Origin: Polyangium sp. 6x1
Lineage (GTDB): Bacteria; Myxococcota_A; Polyangia; Polyangiales; Polyangiaceae
NCBI RefSeq assembly: GCF_029946515.1
Contig: NZ_JARZHH010000018.1
Span: forward strand, 62,001-126,000
Reading direction: 5' to 3'
DNA length: 64,000 bases
Of the stretch, positions 1 to 8,920 are shown in pieces. The position numbers were made by a program, and so were the translations under genes. The notes below the pieces were generated by a model. It made no database searches and was not told the origin of the DNA. It saw only the letters and a program-made list of their open reading frames with translations. Position 1 is the first letter of the stretch. Every line of letters begins with the position of its first letter.

Positions 1-50
1 GCCACCACTGGTGGTTCTACGAGCGGCTCCGCAATCCGAAGACGGCCTGA
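1..50 (+). CDS. 3' end of an unidentified gene (partial)
   Basis: An open frame runs in from the left edge and stops at TGA 48-50. Its last residues read HHWWFYERLRNPKTA, an aromatic-rich stretch that looks like real protein rather than a random frame. It converges with the GH31 gene, whose stop lies 4 bases further on. Fifteen residues are not enough to name a family, and the start lies outside the window. Confidence 0.45.
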   Translation, partial: HHWWFYERLRNPKTA

Positions 51-53
51 GCG

Positions 54-1892
54 TCAGGGGTTCTGCAATTCGATCGCGCTCTCCCCGGCGCTCGCCGGGA
101 CCTTCACCCACGCAGAGCGCGTCTCCGCCTCGTAATAAAAGCCCGAGGGCGCGGCGTCGAACGCGGCGCGCGTGGCGTGCTTGGTCGCCGCGGCGCCGGA
201 GACCGTGACGCCCGCGGGCTCCTCTTCCACGCGGACGCGGAACAGCGTCTCCACGAGCGTGCGCGAAATCGTCACGGAAGCCGCATTTGCGGCCGCGGAC
301 GCCTTCACCACGGTGACCGCGTCATCCGTGTCGTGCAGGGAAAAACTCGTGGACGTCGCGTCCGGGAACACGAGCACGGTCAGCTTGCCGGCCGAGGCGG
401 CATTGCCGAGCCCGGTCACCTCGTCGGCGACGTGCATCGGCACGATCGCGCCGGACCGGAAAAACAGCGGCACCTTCTGGAGATCGGCCGAGAAATCGGC
501 GGACACCGTCGCCCCGCCTTCGATCGGCGCGGCCGAGGGCGTCCAGAAATCGTAATAACGTGCCCCTTGAGGCAGCACGACGTCCCGCTTGCCCGTGCCG
601 TCGAGCAGCGGCGCGACGAAGAGCGCGTCGCCGATCGCATACCGATAATCCCCGGCCCAGCTCGCCTCCGCGCCCACGGGCCGCACGGGGACCTCGGCCC
701 CGGCGTACGCCTCCTCGGAGAGGCTGTACCAGAACGGGACGAGCTCGTGGTGGAGCTTCGACCAGAATCGATAAATATCGGCGATCTCGGTCCCATTTTG
801 CGGCACGGTCCAGGGCGTGATGTTCGCGCGGCCGTGGAGCTGCATGAACGGCGACAGCGCGCCGATCGCGGTCCACCGCGCGAAATTCACGGGGTCGAGC
901 GGGATCTGCTCGCTGAGCAGGTCCTTGTCGTCCCGATCGAGATAACCGCCGATGTCGGCCCCGAGCACCACGTATCCCGCGGCCGCCGAGCGGAACATGT
1001 GATCGAGCGAATCCGCGAGGCCCACCCAATCGCGGCGGTTGTCCCCCATCCACGCGACGGGCGCGTGCTCCTTGCGGGCGAAGAAGCGGCCCTTGAAATC
1101 GTACGACTCGTCCCACGCCCGGACCATCGTGACGAACTCGGGCCCGCGCCGCGCCACGCCATACGCGAGGAAATCCTGGTAATAGGCCTCCGAGTATTCC
1201 TGGTGCGGCACGGGCCCCTTCGCCGTCGTGACCGTGTCGAGCCGGACGTAGCTGTCGCCGAAATCGATCTTCCAGCCGTCGATCCCCATGTCGAGCACGC
1301 CATTCTGCTGCTCGTGCCACCACGACCGCGCCGACGGGTTCATGAAATCGACCGCGGCGCCCGAGCCTTTCCACCACGAGAATCGCAGCGAATCCTCCAC
1401 GAAATACCCACACGTCTCGCCCTCCGCGAGGTTCGGCGAGGCCCCCATGTACGCGTCGCCCCCGTCTTCGAGGTCGTACGAGACCGAATTCACGAGGTTC
1501 GTGATCCACAGGACGACCCGCACGCCGTCCGCGTGCATGTCCTCCACCATCTTGCCGAAATCGGGGTACCGCGACGGGTTCGGGATGAACGTGTTGTAAT
1601 GGGTCTCCCACGGGCTATCGAGGACCACGGCGCCGACGGGAATGTCGCGCTCGCGGAAGCCGGACACGAAGGCATACGTGTCCGGGCCGTCGGAGATGTC
1701 TTTCGAGATCCAGGGCTCGAAGGCCCAGCGCGGCGTGTGGCGCGGAGGCTCCGGCAGGTTCTCGGCGGGCCGGACGCAGGGATCGGCCGGGCCCGGCGGG
1801 GGCGGATTGGACGGCTCGTCCGAGCATCCGGCGAGCGCGAGCGCGACGAGAGGCAATGGCAGATGACGCGAGGCGAACGAAGCCAGCTTCAT
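54..1892 (-). CDS. GH31-family alpha-glycosidase lipoprotein
   Basis: A secreted, lipid-anchored hydrolase of glycoside hydrolase family 31 (alpha-glucosidase/alpha-xylosidase type), 612 residues. A lipoprotein signal peptide ends in a lipobox with Cys23, followed by a Pro-rich linker. The catalytic barrel shows the family marks: KIDFGD, where Asp210 should be the nucleophile; WMGD with Asp284 as the likely acid/base; and the GADIGGY motif at about 311-317. The KIDFGD form recalls the alpha-xylosidase/YihQ side of the family more than the WxDMNE of eukaryotic alpha-glucosidases. A beta-sandwich C-terminal region follows. Probable role: trimming alpha-linked sugars at the cell surface. Substrate cannot be read from sequence. 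No strong ribosome-binding site precedes the ATG, but the signal peptide fixes the start. Confidence 0.9.
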   Translation of the reverse strand: MKLASFASRHLPLPLVALALAGCSDEPSNPPPPGPADPCVRPAENLPEPPRHTPRWAFEPWISKDISDGPDTYAFVSGFRERDIPVGAVVLDSPWETHYNTFIPNPSRYPDFGKMVEDMHADGVRVVLWITNLVNSVSYDLEDGGDAYMGASPNLAEGETCGYFVEDSLRFSWWKGSGAAVDFMNPSARSWWHEQQNGVLDMGIDGWKIDFGDSYVRLDTVTTAKGPVPHQEYSEAYYQDFLAYGVARRGPEFVTMVRAWDESYDFKGRFFARKEHAPVAWMGDNRRDWVGLADSLDHMFRSAAAGYVVLGADIGGYLDRDDKDLLSEQIPLDPVNFARWTAIGALSPFMQLHGRANITPWTVPQNGTEIADIYRFWSKLHHELVPFWYSLSEEAYAGAEVPVRPVGAEASWAGDYRYAIGDALFVAPLLDGTGKRDVVLPQGARYYDFWTPSAAPIEGGATVSADFSADLQKVPLFFRSGAIVPMHVADEVTGLGNAASAGKLTVLVFPDATSTSFSLHDTDDAVTVVKASAAANAASVTISRTLVETLFRVRVEEEPAGVTVSGAAATKHATRAAFDAAPSGFYYEAETRSAWVKVPASAGESAIELQNP

Positions 1893-2125
1893 TTGGGGAG
1901 CCTATCGCGGCTCGTTTCCCCCTGCCATGCTCGTCTCGACTGCACATGCTTGAAGCGCGCGGACGGTGCTCGCCGGGAGCGCCCCCTCGGTGGGGGGCGC
2001 GGGCACGGGCGCGCGGGATGGAAGCGGAGAGGGGGGTTTCGGAGCCCTCCGGCGCCTGTCGACGACCCCTGGGAGGGGGTTTTCGAGCCCCGGCGCGCCT
2101 GTCCGCGCCCTCCGGGTGGGGTTTT
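1893..2125. other. G+C-rich intergenic stretch with hairpins
   Basis: No gene is supported here between two minus-strand genes. It contains a GC-rich hairpin (arms about 1979-1985 and 1994-2000) and most of a short imperfect tandem repeat annotated separately. Promoter elements for the GH31 gene were not recognised. Confidence 0.5.
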
Positions 2126-2150
2126 TCAGCCTCCGGTGGCTGCTGCCGGG
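2027..2150. repeat. imperfect tandem repeat, period about 43-44 bp, three copies
   Basis: Three successive units each contain a G-run followed by a T-run, then GCC-rich sequence. The T-runs end near 2040, 2084 and 2126, giving a period of 43-44 bases. Each G-run can pair with the C-run just before it, so the array can form repeated short hairpins with T-tails on the plus strand. The third unit runs into the 3' end of the minus-strand gene whose stop is at 2126. Confidence 0.5.
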
Positions 2151-2929
2151 GCGGGCTCGGGCTTTTTTTTGCCTCGGCCGCCTGCCCGGGAGCGAACGAC
2201 GCTGAAGAGCGAGGGGAAGGTCTTTTCCGGCGCGGGCTCGTGGCGCAAGAGCCACCGGCCGGCGGCGGCGACTTCCTCGTAGGTATCGAGCAAGAGCGTG
2301 AACGCGCGGGCGAGATGATCGGCGGCCGTACGCGCCTCCGGGCCGAGCCGTGCGCCCAGCGTGGCGAGGATCTCCTCCGCGGCCTTCACGGCGTCGTCGG
2401 CGTCGGTCGAACGGAAGTGCTTTGTATCGGCGGAGAGCGCGTCATAATGGTCTCGATACACACTGGCATAGCCGAGCAAATCCGCGGCGAGGTCACGGTG
2501 GCCCGTGCCCCCGCGCAACATGGCGAGATAGGGGCCGACCTCGGGGTGATCATTCAAATGGTACTCGCAGCAGGCCTGCATGCGCGCCTCGATGGCGAGG
2601 GCCTTTTGCACGAACTCGACCGGGAGCTTCGCCTCTGTGGAGAGGGCGCGCGCCTTTTGATCCTCGGTCGCGGCATACCAGCACGCCCAGGCGGCCGTGG
2701 GGAGCAGCTCGACGAGGCTCGCGTCGAATTCGCTCGCGGGGAGGCTCTTGTAGCGGGCGAGGAGCTTCGGCTCGCCCGCCCGTGCGGACAACCCGAGAGC
2801 CGCGACAGCGACGAGGCCCGCGTCAGCATTGACGACGGAGAGGGAATCCACCGGCATCGCTTTGTAGCGAGGCAGGAGCGCGTCGAAGGCTTGCTTACCC
2901 TGGATGGGATCGAATGAGGGGCTGCTCAT
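2126..2929 (-). CDS. hypothetical protein, helical
   Basis: About 267 residues, mostly alpha-helical, with no signal peptide or membrane segment and no family I recognise. A hydrophobic helical N-terminal half is followed by a Cys/His-bearing middle (MQACCEYHLNDH at about 134-145) and a Lys/Pro/Ala-rich tail. The start at MSSPSF was chosen because the longer frame upstream reads as the antisense of the neighbouring divergent lipoprotein gene. A start three codons earlier (2938) is equally possible. The C-terminus is encoded partly by the tandem repeat at 2027-2150, so repeat expansion may have shaped its end. Confidence 0.6.
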   Translation of the reverse strand: MSSPSFDPIQGKQAFDALLPRYKAMPVDSLSVVNADAGLVAVAALGLSARAGEPKLLARYKSLPASEFDASLVELLPTAAWACWYAATEDQKARALSTEAKLPVEFVQKALAIEARMQACCEYHLNDHPEVGPYLAMLRGGTGHRDLAADLLGYASVYRDHYDALSADTKHFRSTDADDAVKAAEEILATLGARLGPEARTAADHLARAFTLLLDTYEEVAAAGRWLLRHEPAPEKTFPSLFSVVRSRAGGRGKKKPEPAPAAATGG

Positions 2930-3047
2930 GCGCGGCATGGGACCACAGGAGGAGAAGCGCGCGCAAGAGGAGAAGGGTGTGGACGCACTGTGGGGGTAAA
3001 CACGCTCTGCGTTGACAGCGACCGGTGTTCCTGGTCGCATTCTGGCA

Positions 3048-3404
3048 ATGATGTCCCCGCGTGTGCGAACCCTCCTGTCCCTCGGGCTCCTCGGCTGCGC
3101 GACGATGGCGTTCGTGCCGCTCGGCTGCGGGGCGAAGATCACGTACCCGGAAGCGAGCGAGGGCCCACGCGTGCCGGACGCGACCGCGGAGCGGCTGCGA
3201 GAATGCGTGGATGAGTATGGTGGTGACCTTCCCCGAGGGAAATTTACGTTCGACGTCGCGTTGACGGTCGACGAAGACGGACAGGTCGTGGATGTCAATA
3301 GCAAAGGCGTGCCCCATGAAGAGCTCGCGAAGTGGCCCGCAAGAGTTCCGCTGACGCGCGGCTACGGATCCTGCGAGTCTTGGTTGCCCGGATGGCCGCG
3401 GTAG
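3048..3404 (+). CDS. small lipoprotein, possibly truncated
   Basis: About 118 residues. A hydrophobic signal (LLSLGLLGCATMAFVPLGC) carries two possible lipobox cysteines, indicating an exported lipoprotein. The middle (FDVALTVDEDGQVVDVNS) resembles the beta-hairpin of the TonB/AgmX C-terminal-like domain common in myxobacterial lipoproteins. After EELA the sequence turns into an unrelated basic, aromatic tail ending GWPR instead of the usual helix with a Cys. This suggests a frameshift or loss of the C-terminal half, but I could not confirm a single-base fix. The next gene starts 7 bases downstream. Paired ATGs at 3048 and 3051 leave the exact start open. Confidence 0.55.
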   Translation: MMSPRVRTLLSLGLLGCATMAFVPLGCGAKITYPEASEGPRVPDATAERLRECVDEYGGDLPRGKFTFDVALTVDEDGQVVDVNSKGVPHEELAKWPARVPLTRGYGSCESWLPGWPR

Positions 3405-3411
3405 GACGAAC

Positions 3412-3975
3412 ATGACGACGGAAGACGAAAGAATTGAACATATTTTCCAGGATTTTGCAAAAGTGAGCGGCGCTCTTTTGGTTAAATCTTTGAAGCGGAC
3501 TCGCAGCTTCGCCGAGGCCGTAGACGATTACTGTCGGCTCGAGGCGGAGTTCGTGGCGCGCATGGGCGACAGTGAGTTCGGCGTGCTCGAAACAAGGCGT
3601 CGCATCGCCGAAGATATCATCAGGCTGACAGAATCGAAGCACCCACCCTTCCAGACCTGTCGGGACGCTTGGAACGCACGCGTTCTCCTCGGTTTCACAG
3701 ATATCGACATCGAATGCAGGATGACGTGGTTTTTCGCGGAGTGCTGTCGCTACGACGAGAACCCCGAGGAGGGGCTCGCGGTGCTCGAACCCCTGCTCGT
3801 AAAGCTCGAGCGAGGGCTCGAAGAGGCGAGGGCGACGCAGGACTTCACGGATTTCTACGAATACCACCTCGAACGTCTGCGGGAACTCCGTGACGAGCTC
3901 CTGGCCCAACGAAGGGGCGAACAAATCCCGGGAAACAGGACGCGTCGGATCGACGAGGCAGATCAAACCCCGTGA
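3412..3975 (+). CDS. hypothetical helical protein, atypical base composition
   Basis: 187 residues, acidic and predicted all-helical, without signal peptide or membrane segment, and no family recognised. The first 60 bases are only about 40% G+C by hand count, against about 70% around it, and they use AAA, GAA, TTT and ATT codons that neighbours avoid. This suggests recent transfer. It begins 7 bases after the preceding lipoprotein gene, so the two are probably co-transcribed. Small acidic helical proteins behind a short exported protein often act as immunity or partner proteins. That role is only a guess here. Confidence 0.65.
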   Translation: MTTEDERIEHIFQDFAKVSGALLVKSLKRTRSFAEAVDDYCRLEAEFVARMGDSEFGVLETRRRIAEDIIRLTESKHPPFQTCRDAWNARVLLGFTDIDIECRMTWFFAECCRYDENPEEGLAVLEPLLVKLERGLEEARATQDFTDFYEYHLERLRELRDELLAQRRGEQIPGNRTRRIDEADQTP

Positions 3976-4098
3976 GCGCCCTTCGACGCATGCGCCCCTC
4001 CTGAGCGGCGAGCCCAAAATGCGGCTCGTCCGCCCCTGTCACTCGCGCCGGCGCCGCCTGCTCGCGTCCCGTGCGCGTGGTACGCTCGGAGACCCACG

Positions 4099-5307
4099 AT
4101 GAGCCACCCCGCGCCGGTGAACCTCCTGGACCCCGGATTCAAGGCGAATCCATTTCCCTTTTACGCCCGCATCCGGGCCGAAGCAGCCGTCTATCCTACG
4201 AAGATCGAGGACGGTCGCACGGCCTACCTCGTCACCCGATACGACGACGTCGTCTCCGTCCTCAAAGATCCGCGCTTCATCAAGGACAAGACCACCCTGC
4301 CGGCGGAGCAACAGGCGAAGCAGCCGTGGGTGCCGGGCTTCGTGAAGCCCCTCGAGCGCAACATGCTCGACGTCGACGAGCCGGATCACCGGCGCCTGCG
4401 CAACCTCGTGCACCAGGTATTCACCCCGCGCGTGGTCGAGGACATGCGCGAGCGCGTGCAGCAAATCGCCGACGATCTCCTCGCGAAGGTCGCGGCGAGC
4501 GGACGCATGGACCTCGTGCGTGATTATGCGCTCCCGCTGCCGCTCACCGTGATCGCCGAGCTGCTCGGCATCCCCGAGGAGGCGCGCCCCCGGTTCCATC
4601 GCTTCTCGAAGGCGATGATGGAGACCACCTCGCCCGTGAAGATGCTGCTCGCGATCCCGCAATTTTATTTCATGCTGCGGCATCTGCGCGCGCTCATCGC
4701 CGAGAGGCGCGCGCGCCCCCGGAACGATCTCCTGACGGCCCTCGTGCAAGCGGAAGAGGAGGGCAGCCACCTCAGCGAGGACGAGCTGCTCGCGATGATC
4801 GTGCTTCTGACCGTCGCCGGGCACGAGACCACGGTGAACCTCATCGCCTCCGGCACGCTCGCGCTCCTCCAGCACCCGCGCGAGCTCGAACGCCTGCGCC
4901 AGGATCCCACGCTGCTCAAATCGGCCATCGAGGAGCTGCTCCGCTTCACGAACCCCGTCGAGACGGCGACCGAGCGGTATGCCCGCGAGGACATCGAGCT
5001 CGGCGGCGTCACGATCCCCCGCGGCGAGCTCGTCCTCGTGGTCCTCGCCTCCGCGAACCGCGACCCCGCCCAGTTCGTGGACCCGGACAAACTCGACCTC
5101 ACGCGCGACCCGAACCGCCACGTCGCCTTCGGCCAGGGCATCCATTATTGCCTCGGCGCGCCGCTCGCGCGGCTCGAAGGCCAGATCGCGATCGCCACGC
5201 TGCTGCGCACGCTGCCCGATCTGCGCCTCGACGTCGCGCCGCACACCCTGCGCTGGCGCCCCACGTACGTCGTGCGCGGGCTCGAAGCGCTCCCCGTCGC
5301 GTTCTAG
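4099..5307 (+). CDS. cytochrome P450
   Basis: A soluble bacterial class I P450 monooxygenase of 402 residues, the family's usual length. All signatures are intact: the I-helix oxygen-binding motif AGHETT (240-245), the K-helix ExxR (Glu279-Arg282) and the heme loop FGQGIHYC with the thiolate ligand Cys351. No membrane anchor is present, so it should receive electrons from a separate ferredoxin and reductase. None is encoded nearby, and no biosynthetic cluster surrounds it, so the substrate is unknown. A GGAGA ribosome-binding site at about 4089-4093 supports the ATG. A strong hairpin follows the stop. Confidence 0.96.
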   Translation: MSHPAPVNLLDPGFKANPFPFYARIRAEAAVYPTKIEDGRTAYLVTRYDDVVSVLKDPRFIKDKTTLPAEQQAKQPWVPGFVKPLERNMLDVDEPDHRRLRNLVHQVFTPRVVEDMRERVQQIADDLLAKVAASGRMDLVRDYALPLPLTVIAELLGIPEEARPRFHRFSKAMMETTSPVKMLLAIPQFYFMLRHLRALIAERRARPRNDLLTALVQAEEEGSHLSEDELLAMIVLLTVAGHETTVNLIASGTLALLQHPRELERLRQDPTLLKSAIEELLRFTNPVETATERYAREDIELGGVTIPRGELVLVVLASANRDPAQFVDPDKLDLTRDPNRHVAFGQGIHYCLGAPLARLEGQIAIATLLRTLPDLRLDVAPHTLRWRPTYVVRGLEALPVAF

Positions 5308-5323
5308 CCCTTCGAAACACGAA

Positions 5324-5354
5324 ACCCCCTCCCATCACGCGGATGAGAGGGGGT
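5324..5354. terminator. bidirectional hairpin terminator
   Basis: Perfect 8-base arms (ACCCCCTC at 5324-5331 and its complement at 5347-5354) enclose a 15-base loop between the convergent P450 and HEAT-repeat genes. There is no long T-run on either side, so the assignment rests on position and arm quality. Confidence 0.65.
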
Positions 5355-5378
5355 CTCGGGCTCACGAGCGGGTGCGAC

Positions 5379-8138
5379 TCAGTCCTGCTTGTCGCCCTTC
5401 GTGTTCTTGTCCTTCGGCTGCAGCTTCGAGAGGTCCTCGGCGATGAGCGCCTTCGGGTTCATGATCTCGAAGAAGGCCCTCCTCGCCATCTCGCCCGTCT
5501 CGCCCTGCTCCTGACGGAGCGCCATGAGGACACCGCGCTCCTTCATGAACTTGAGCGTCTGGATCGCGCCCTTCTTCCGCGCCGCGTCGCCCGCCTTCGC
5601 GTCCTGCCAGAGCCGGTAGCGCAAGACGACGCGCGTCTCGGAGTGCGGGCCGTTGTCGAAGTCGAGGTTCTCGAACTGCGCCTGCAGGCGCTGACGCGAC
5701 CACTCCTGCGGCACGTCCGCCACCTTGATGCGCGCGATCGCCTCGGCGTTCGCCACCCAGCGGTAGAGGTTGCCGCGCTTGAAGTCCTCGTCCGACCAGT
5801 AGCCGAACGCCCGGAAGTAGTGGTCCTTCAGGTCGTTCAGCGCGTCGGGGCCGAAGTCGCCGTACATCGCGACCGTGCGGGCCGCCGTCTCCGCCGTGCC
5901 GCCGAGGATCAGCGCGAGCGCCGCGGCGTTGCGGATCTCCGGGTTCTGGAGCTTCTCGAAGAGCTTCGCCTCCGTCGCCTGATCGAAGCCGCCGATGCCG
6001 ATCGCGTGGGCGTAGGCCATGCGCAGGCCGATGTCGAGGTCGGGCGTGAGCAGGTCCGCGAGCTCCGGCGAGATCGACGGCACGGGCTTGAGCGAGAGCG
6101 TCGCGGCGTAGCAGGCGCCGATGAGCTGCTTGCGCGGCTCCTTCTTCGCCCCGTACTCCTTCGCCTTCTTCGCGACCTCGCTCATCGTCTTGTCGTCGGC
6201 GGACCACGCGAGCGCGTCACAGGCGGCCTTGCGGGCCTCCTCGTGCCACGACTCGTCCTCGATGAGCTCCATGAGCGGCTTCGCGGCCCTCGTGTCGCCC
6301 CACTGCCCGAGGCCTTGCGCCGAGCCGTAGGCCACCGCGCGGAGCGCCATGCCGAGCATCGCCAGGCCCGCGCCGTTCAGCGCCTCCTGCGTGATGTCCA
6401 TCTTCTTGTCGGGCTTGCGCTTGAACTGCTCGAGCAGCTTCGGGAACGACGGCTCGTCCTTCATCAGGCCGACGTAGCGGAGCGCGCTCTGCGCCGTCTC
6501 GAAGGCCGCGGGGAACGGAGGCTGCGCGCCCTCCTTCGGCAGCGGCTCCTTCGGGAACGCCCAGTCGCGCAGGTCGTTCTTGATCTTCTCGCTCTGCACG
6601 GCGGAGAGGAAGCGCAGGCCGTTCGCGTGCGGCTGCGGGCGGTCCTTGATCCAGAAGATCACGCTGTCCTCGGCCGCGGCCTTGAGCTCGTCCTTCTTGT
6701 CGGCGTGGATCATCGCGAGGTCCGCGAGCATGCGGCTCGCGACCACGCGCGGCTCATCCGTCTTCGAGAGGTGACCGCCCTTGCCGGCCTCCCAGAACCG
6801 CTCCTGCGCGTAGAGCTTCAAGGGATCGGCGCGCATGCGCTCGCCGAGGTACTTCGCCGCGCGGATGTCGCCGACCTCGGCGAGCCGCGTGCCGGCCTCG
6901 CCCTGCCAGTGCAGCGTGGGCTTCGAGCCGTCGAGCCACTTCACGAGCGAGTCACCGAGGCGTGGATCGGCGACGTCCTTCATCATGTCGAAGAGCTGCT
7001 TCGTCTCGAACCACTCCTTCTCGGGAGGATCCTTCTTCACGCTGCCGAGCGCGAGCACGAGGCCCTCGCCGCCGATGCCGTCGCGCAGCGCTTCCAGGAA
7101 CTTCTGCCGGTTCTCCGAGCTTGCGTTGCTGAGCGCCGAGAGCAATGGCGCGCGCGCGGTCTCGTCGCCGATCTTGCCGAGGCCCGTGGCGGCCTCGCGG
7201 CCGACCTCGGAGTCGGGATCCTTCACGAGCTGGATGAGCGTCTGCGTCCACTTCGGGCTCGCGTCGCGCGAGAGCAGCGTGGCCACGAGCTGACGCACCG
7301 ACGGGCTCTGATCGCCCGCGAGCTTGGCGAACTCGTCGAGCGACACGAGGCCCGCGAGCTTCTCCGGATCGAACGCGGTGCCGCCGCCGAGGCGCTCGAC
7401 CTTCGACAGGAAGCCCTTCCTGTACTGGTCCATCGCGTCCTTGAAGACCTGCGGCTCCTTCAGCGTGACGAGGGCCCAGACGATCTGCGGCTTGTCGCTG
7501 TCGTCGGCCTCCTTGAGCGCGGCGAGCAGCGCGGCCTTGCCGGCGTCGCCCTTCGGCGATCCGTAGGAGGCGAGCACCTGCGCGGCGACGCCCTTCACGC
7601 GGTGATCGGGCTGCTCGAGCGCCTTGATCGCGTGCGTCACGCCCTCGGGATCCTCGGCGTAGGCGAGCTGGATCAGCGCCTCTTGCTGCAAGGCCCACTC
7701 GTTCGGGTTCGCGGCCCACGTGCGCCAGCGCGGAAGCTGATCCTTCACGGGCAGGACGAAGATGTTCTTCTTCTCCTTGACGACCTGCTCGACCGTCATC
7801 TTCTCCTGGCCCTGCTTGATGCCGAAGAAGAGCGCGGCCGCGCCGCCGGCGACGATGAGCAACGCCACGATGATCGTGACGGGATTGAAGCGACCCTTCT
7901 TGAAGTCGCCGTCGCCGAAGTCTGCGCCGCCGCCGCCTGCGGGCGCGGGCGGCACGGCGCCTCCGCCGCCGGGCGCGCCGCCGGGCAGATCGTCATCGTC
8001 GGGCGGCCACTTCGCGAGGTCGAGCCGATCGGGCGTGCGGAGCCTGCGCTTGATGGGCCTCTCGATCCCCCGGGGAGGAGGCTTTTTTCCGTTGGGAAGA
8101 GGAGACGGTTCGGGCTGTGCGTTCGGACGATCGAGCAT
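5379..8138 (-). CDS. HEAT-repeat membrane-anchored protein
   Basis: 919 residues. An N-terminal cytoplasmic segment of about 85 residues, rich in Pro, Gly and Asp, precedes one transmembrane helix (about 87-106). About 800 residues of repeating helical pairs of the HEAT/PBS-lyase type follow; recurring units such as VRQLVATLLSRDA and EVGREAATGLGKIGD are visible. Such scaffolds bind other proteins and here would lie outside the cytoplasmic membrane. The start is well fixed by GGGGAGGAA just before the ATG. It is divergent from the thioredoxin gene at 8258. No enzyme motif was seen. Confidence 0.8.
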   Translation of the reverse strand: MLDRPNAQPEPSPLPNGKKPPPRGIERPIKRRLRTPDRLDLAKWPPDDDDLPGGAPGGGGAVPPAPAGGGGADFGDGDFKKGRFNPVTIIVALLIVAGGAAALFFGIKQGQEKMTVEQVVKEKKNIFVLPVKDQLPRWRTWAANPNEWALQQEALIQLAYAEDPEGVTHAIKALEQPDHRVKGVAAQVLASYGSPKGDAGKAALLAALKEADDSDKPQIVWALVTLKEPQVFKDAMDQYRKGFLSKVERLGGGTAFDPEKLAGLVSLDEFAKLAGDQSPSVRQLVATLLSRDASPKWTQTLIQLVKDPDSEVGREAATGLGKIGDETARAPLLSALSNASSENRQKFLEALRDGIGGEGLVLALGSVKKDPPEKEWFETKQLFDMMKDVADPRLGDSLVKWLDGSKPTLHWQGEAGTRLAEVGDIRAAKYLGERMRADPLKLYAQERFWEAGKGGHLSKTDEPRVVASRMLADLAMIHADKKDELKAAAEDSVIFWIKDRPQPHANGLRFLSAVQSEKIKNDLRDWAFPKEPLPKEGAQPPFPAAFETAQSALRYVGLMKDEPSFPKLLEQFKRKPDKKMDITQEALNGAGLAMLGMALRAVAYGSAQGLGQWGDTRAAKPLMELIEDESWHEEARKAACDALAWSADDKTMSEVAKKAKEYGAKKEPRKQLIGACYAATLSLKPVPSISPELADLLTPDLDIGLRMAYAHAIGIGGFDQATEAKLFEKLQNPEIRNAAALALILGGTAETAARTVAMYGDFGPDALNDLKDHYFRAFGYWSDEDFKRGNLYRWVANAEAIARIKVADVPQEWSRQRLQAQFENLDFDNGPHSETRVVLRYRLWQDAKAGDAARKKGAIQTLKFMKERGVLMALRQEQGETGEMARRAFFEIMNPKALIAEDLSKLQPKDKNTKGDKQD

Positions 8139-8257
8139 GGTTCCTCCCCGCGTCGCTCTCGTGCGACCGGCGGAGCGGCGGCGCCGCTTTGCGGGGACCG
8201 AACATACCAGGGGACGCCTTTCGGGCGCAGCCGCAAAGAACTTGCTAAGGAGAACGG

Positions 8258-8809
8258 GTGCCTCCGCCCGCCTCCGGCCCCTCCGACGGCAAGCTTCGCT
8301 CCTGGGTGTTTGCGGGCCTTCTGGGCCTGGGCGCGCTCGGGGTGCTTTCTCTCTTGCCCCGCGTCGTCGGCGGGGGGAGCCCGTTCGAGGGCAAGCCGGC
8401 GCCGGACGCGGTCTTCGCGGTCGCGGCGAACGGCGATCCCGGGGCGCGCATGCAGCTCGAGAGCCTCAAGGGCCACCCGGTGGTCCTGGACTTCTGGGCG
8501 ACCTGGTGTGGCCCTTGCGCCGCGCAGGCGCCGATCCTCGACCGCATCGCGCGCCGTTACGAGAAGCAGGGCCTCATCGTGCTCGGCGTGAACGCGCACG
8601 ATCCGCCGGCGAAGGCGAAGAGCTACGCGGAAAAAAAGGGACTCTCGTATCCGATCGTGATCGACGCGGGTCAGGCGGCAGCCGAAGCGTACGACGTGCA
8701 GAACCTGCCGAGCCTCGTGGTCATCGATCGCGAGGGCCGCGTCGTTCGGTACATGACGGGCCTCGTGGACGAGGCCTCGCTCGACGAGATCGTCGCCGCG
8801 ACGCTCTAG
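8258..8809 (+). CDS. TlpA/ResA-like membrane-anchored thioredoxin
   Basis: A 183-residue thiol-disulfide oxidoreductase. An N-terminal helix (about 15-36) anchors it in the membrane with the thioredoxin domain outside. The active site WCGPC is at 83-87, and a cis-Pro (NLPSLVV) comes later. TlpA/ResA proteins reduce disulfides in exported proteins, often during cytochrome c or copper-centre maturation. The start is GTG, preceded by AAGGAGA at 8247-8253, which settles the choice. It is divergent from the HEAT-repeat gene. Confidence 0.92.
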   Translation: MPPPASGPSDGKLRSWVFAGLLGLGALGVLSLLPRVVGGGSPFEGKPAPDAVFAVAANGDPGARMQLESLKGHPVVLDFWATWCGPCAAQAPILDRIARRYEKQGLIVLGVNAHDPPAKAKSYAEKKGLSYPIVIDAGQAAAEAYDVQNLPSLVVIDREGRVVRYMTGLVDEASLDEIVAATL

Positions 8810-8920
8810 TCCCGAGGGGGACGCCTCGCGTCCCCCTCTCGTCCGGGCAAAGCCCGGCCGATTCACCCCCCGAGGCGAGCTCGCTGCGCGATCTCGCCGC
8901 GCCGAATGGGTTCGGCGCGC

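Noticed and set aside
2027-2150. CRISPR array
   Set aside because: The repeat units are contiguous and imperfect, without unique spacers, and no cas gene is in the window.
5148-8591. 1147-codon open frame opposite the HEAT-repeat gene
   Set aside because: Antisense to a gene with clear repeats and a good ribosome-binding site; Arg/Leu-rich with no motifs.
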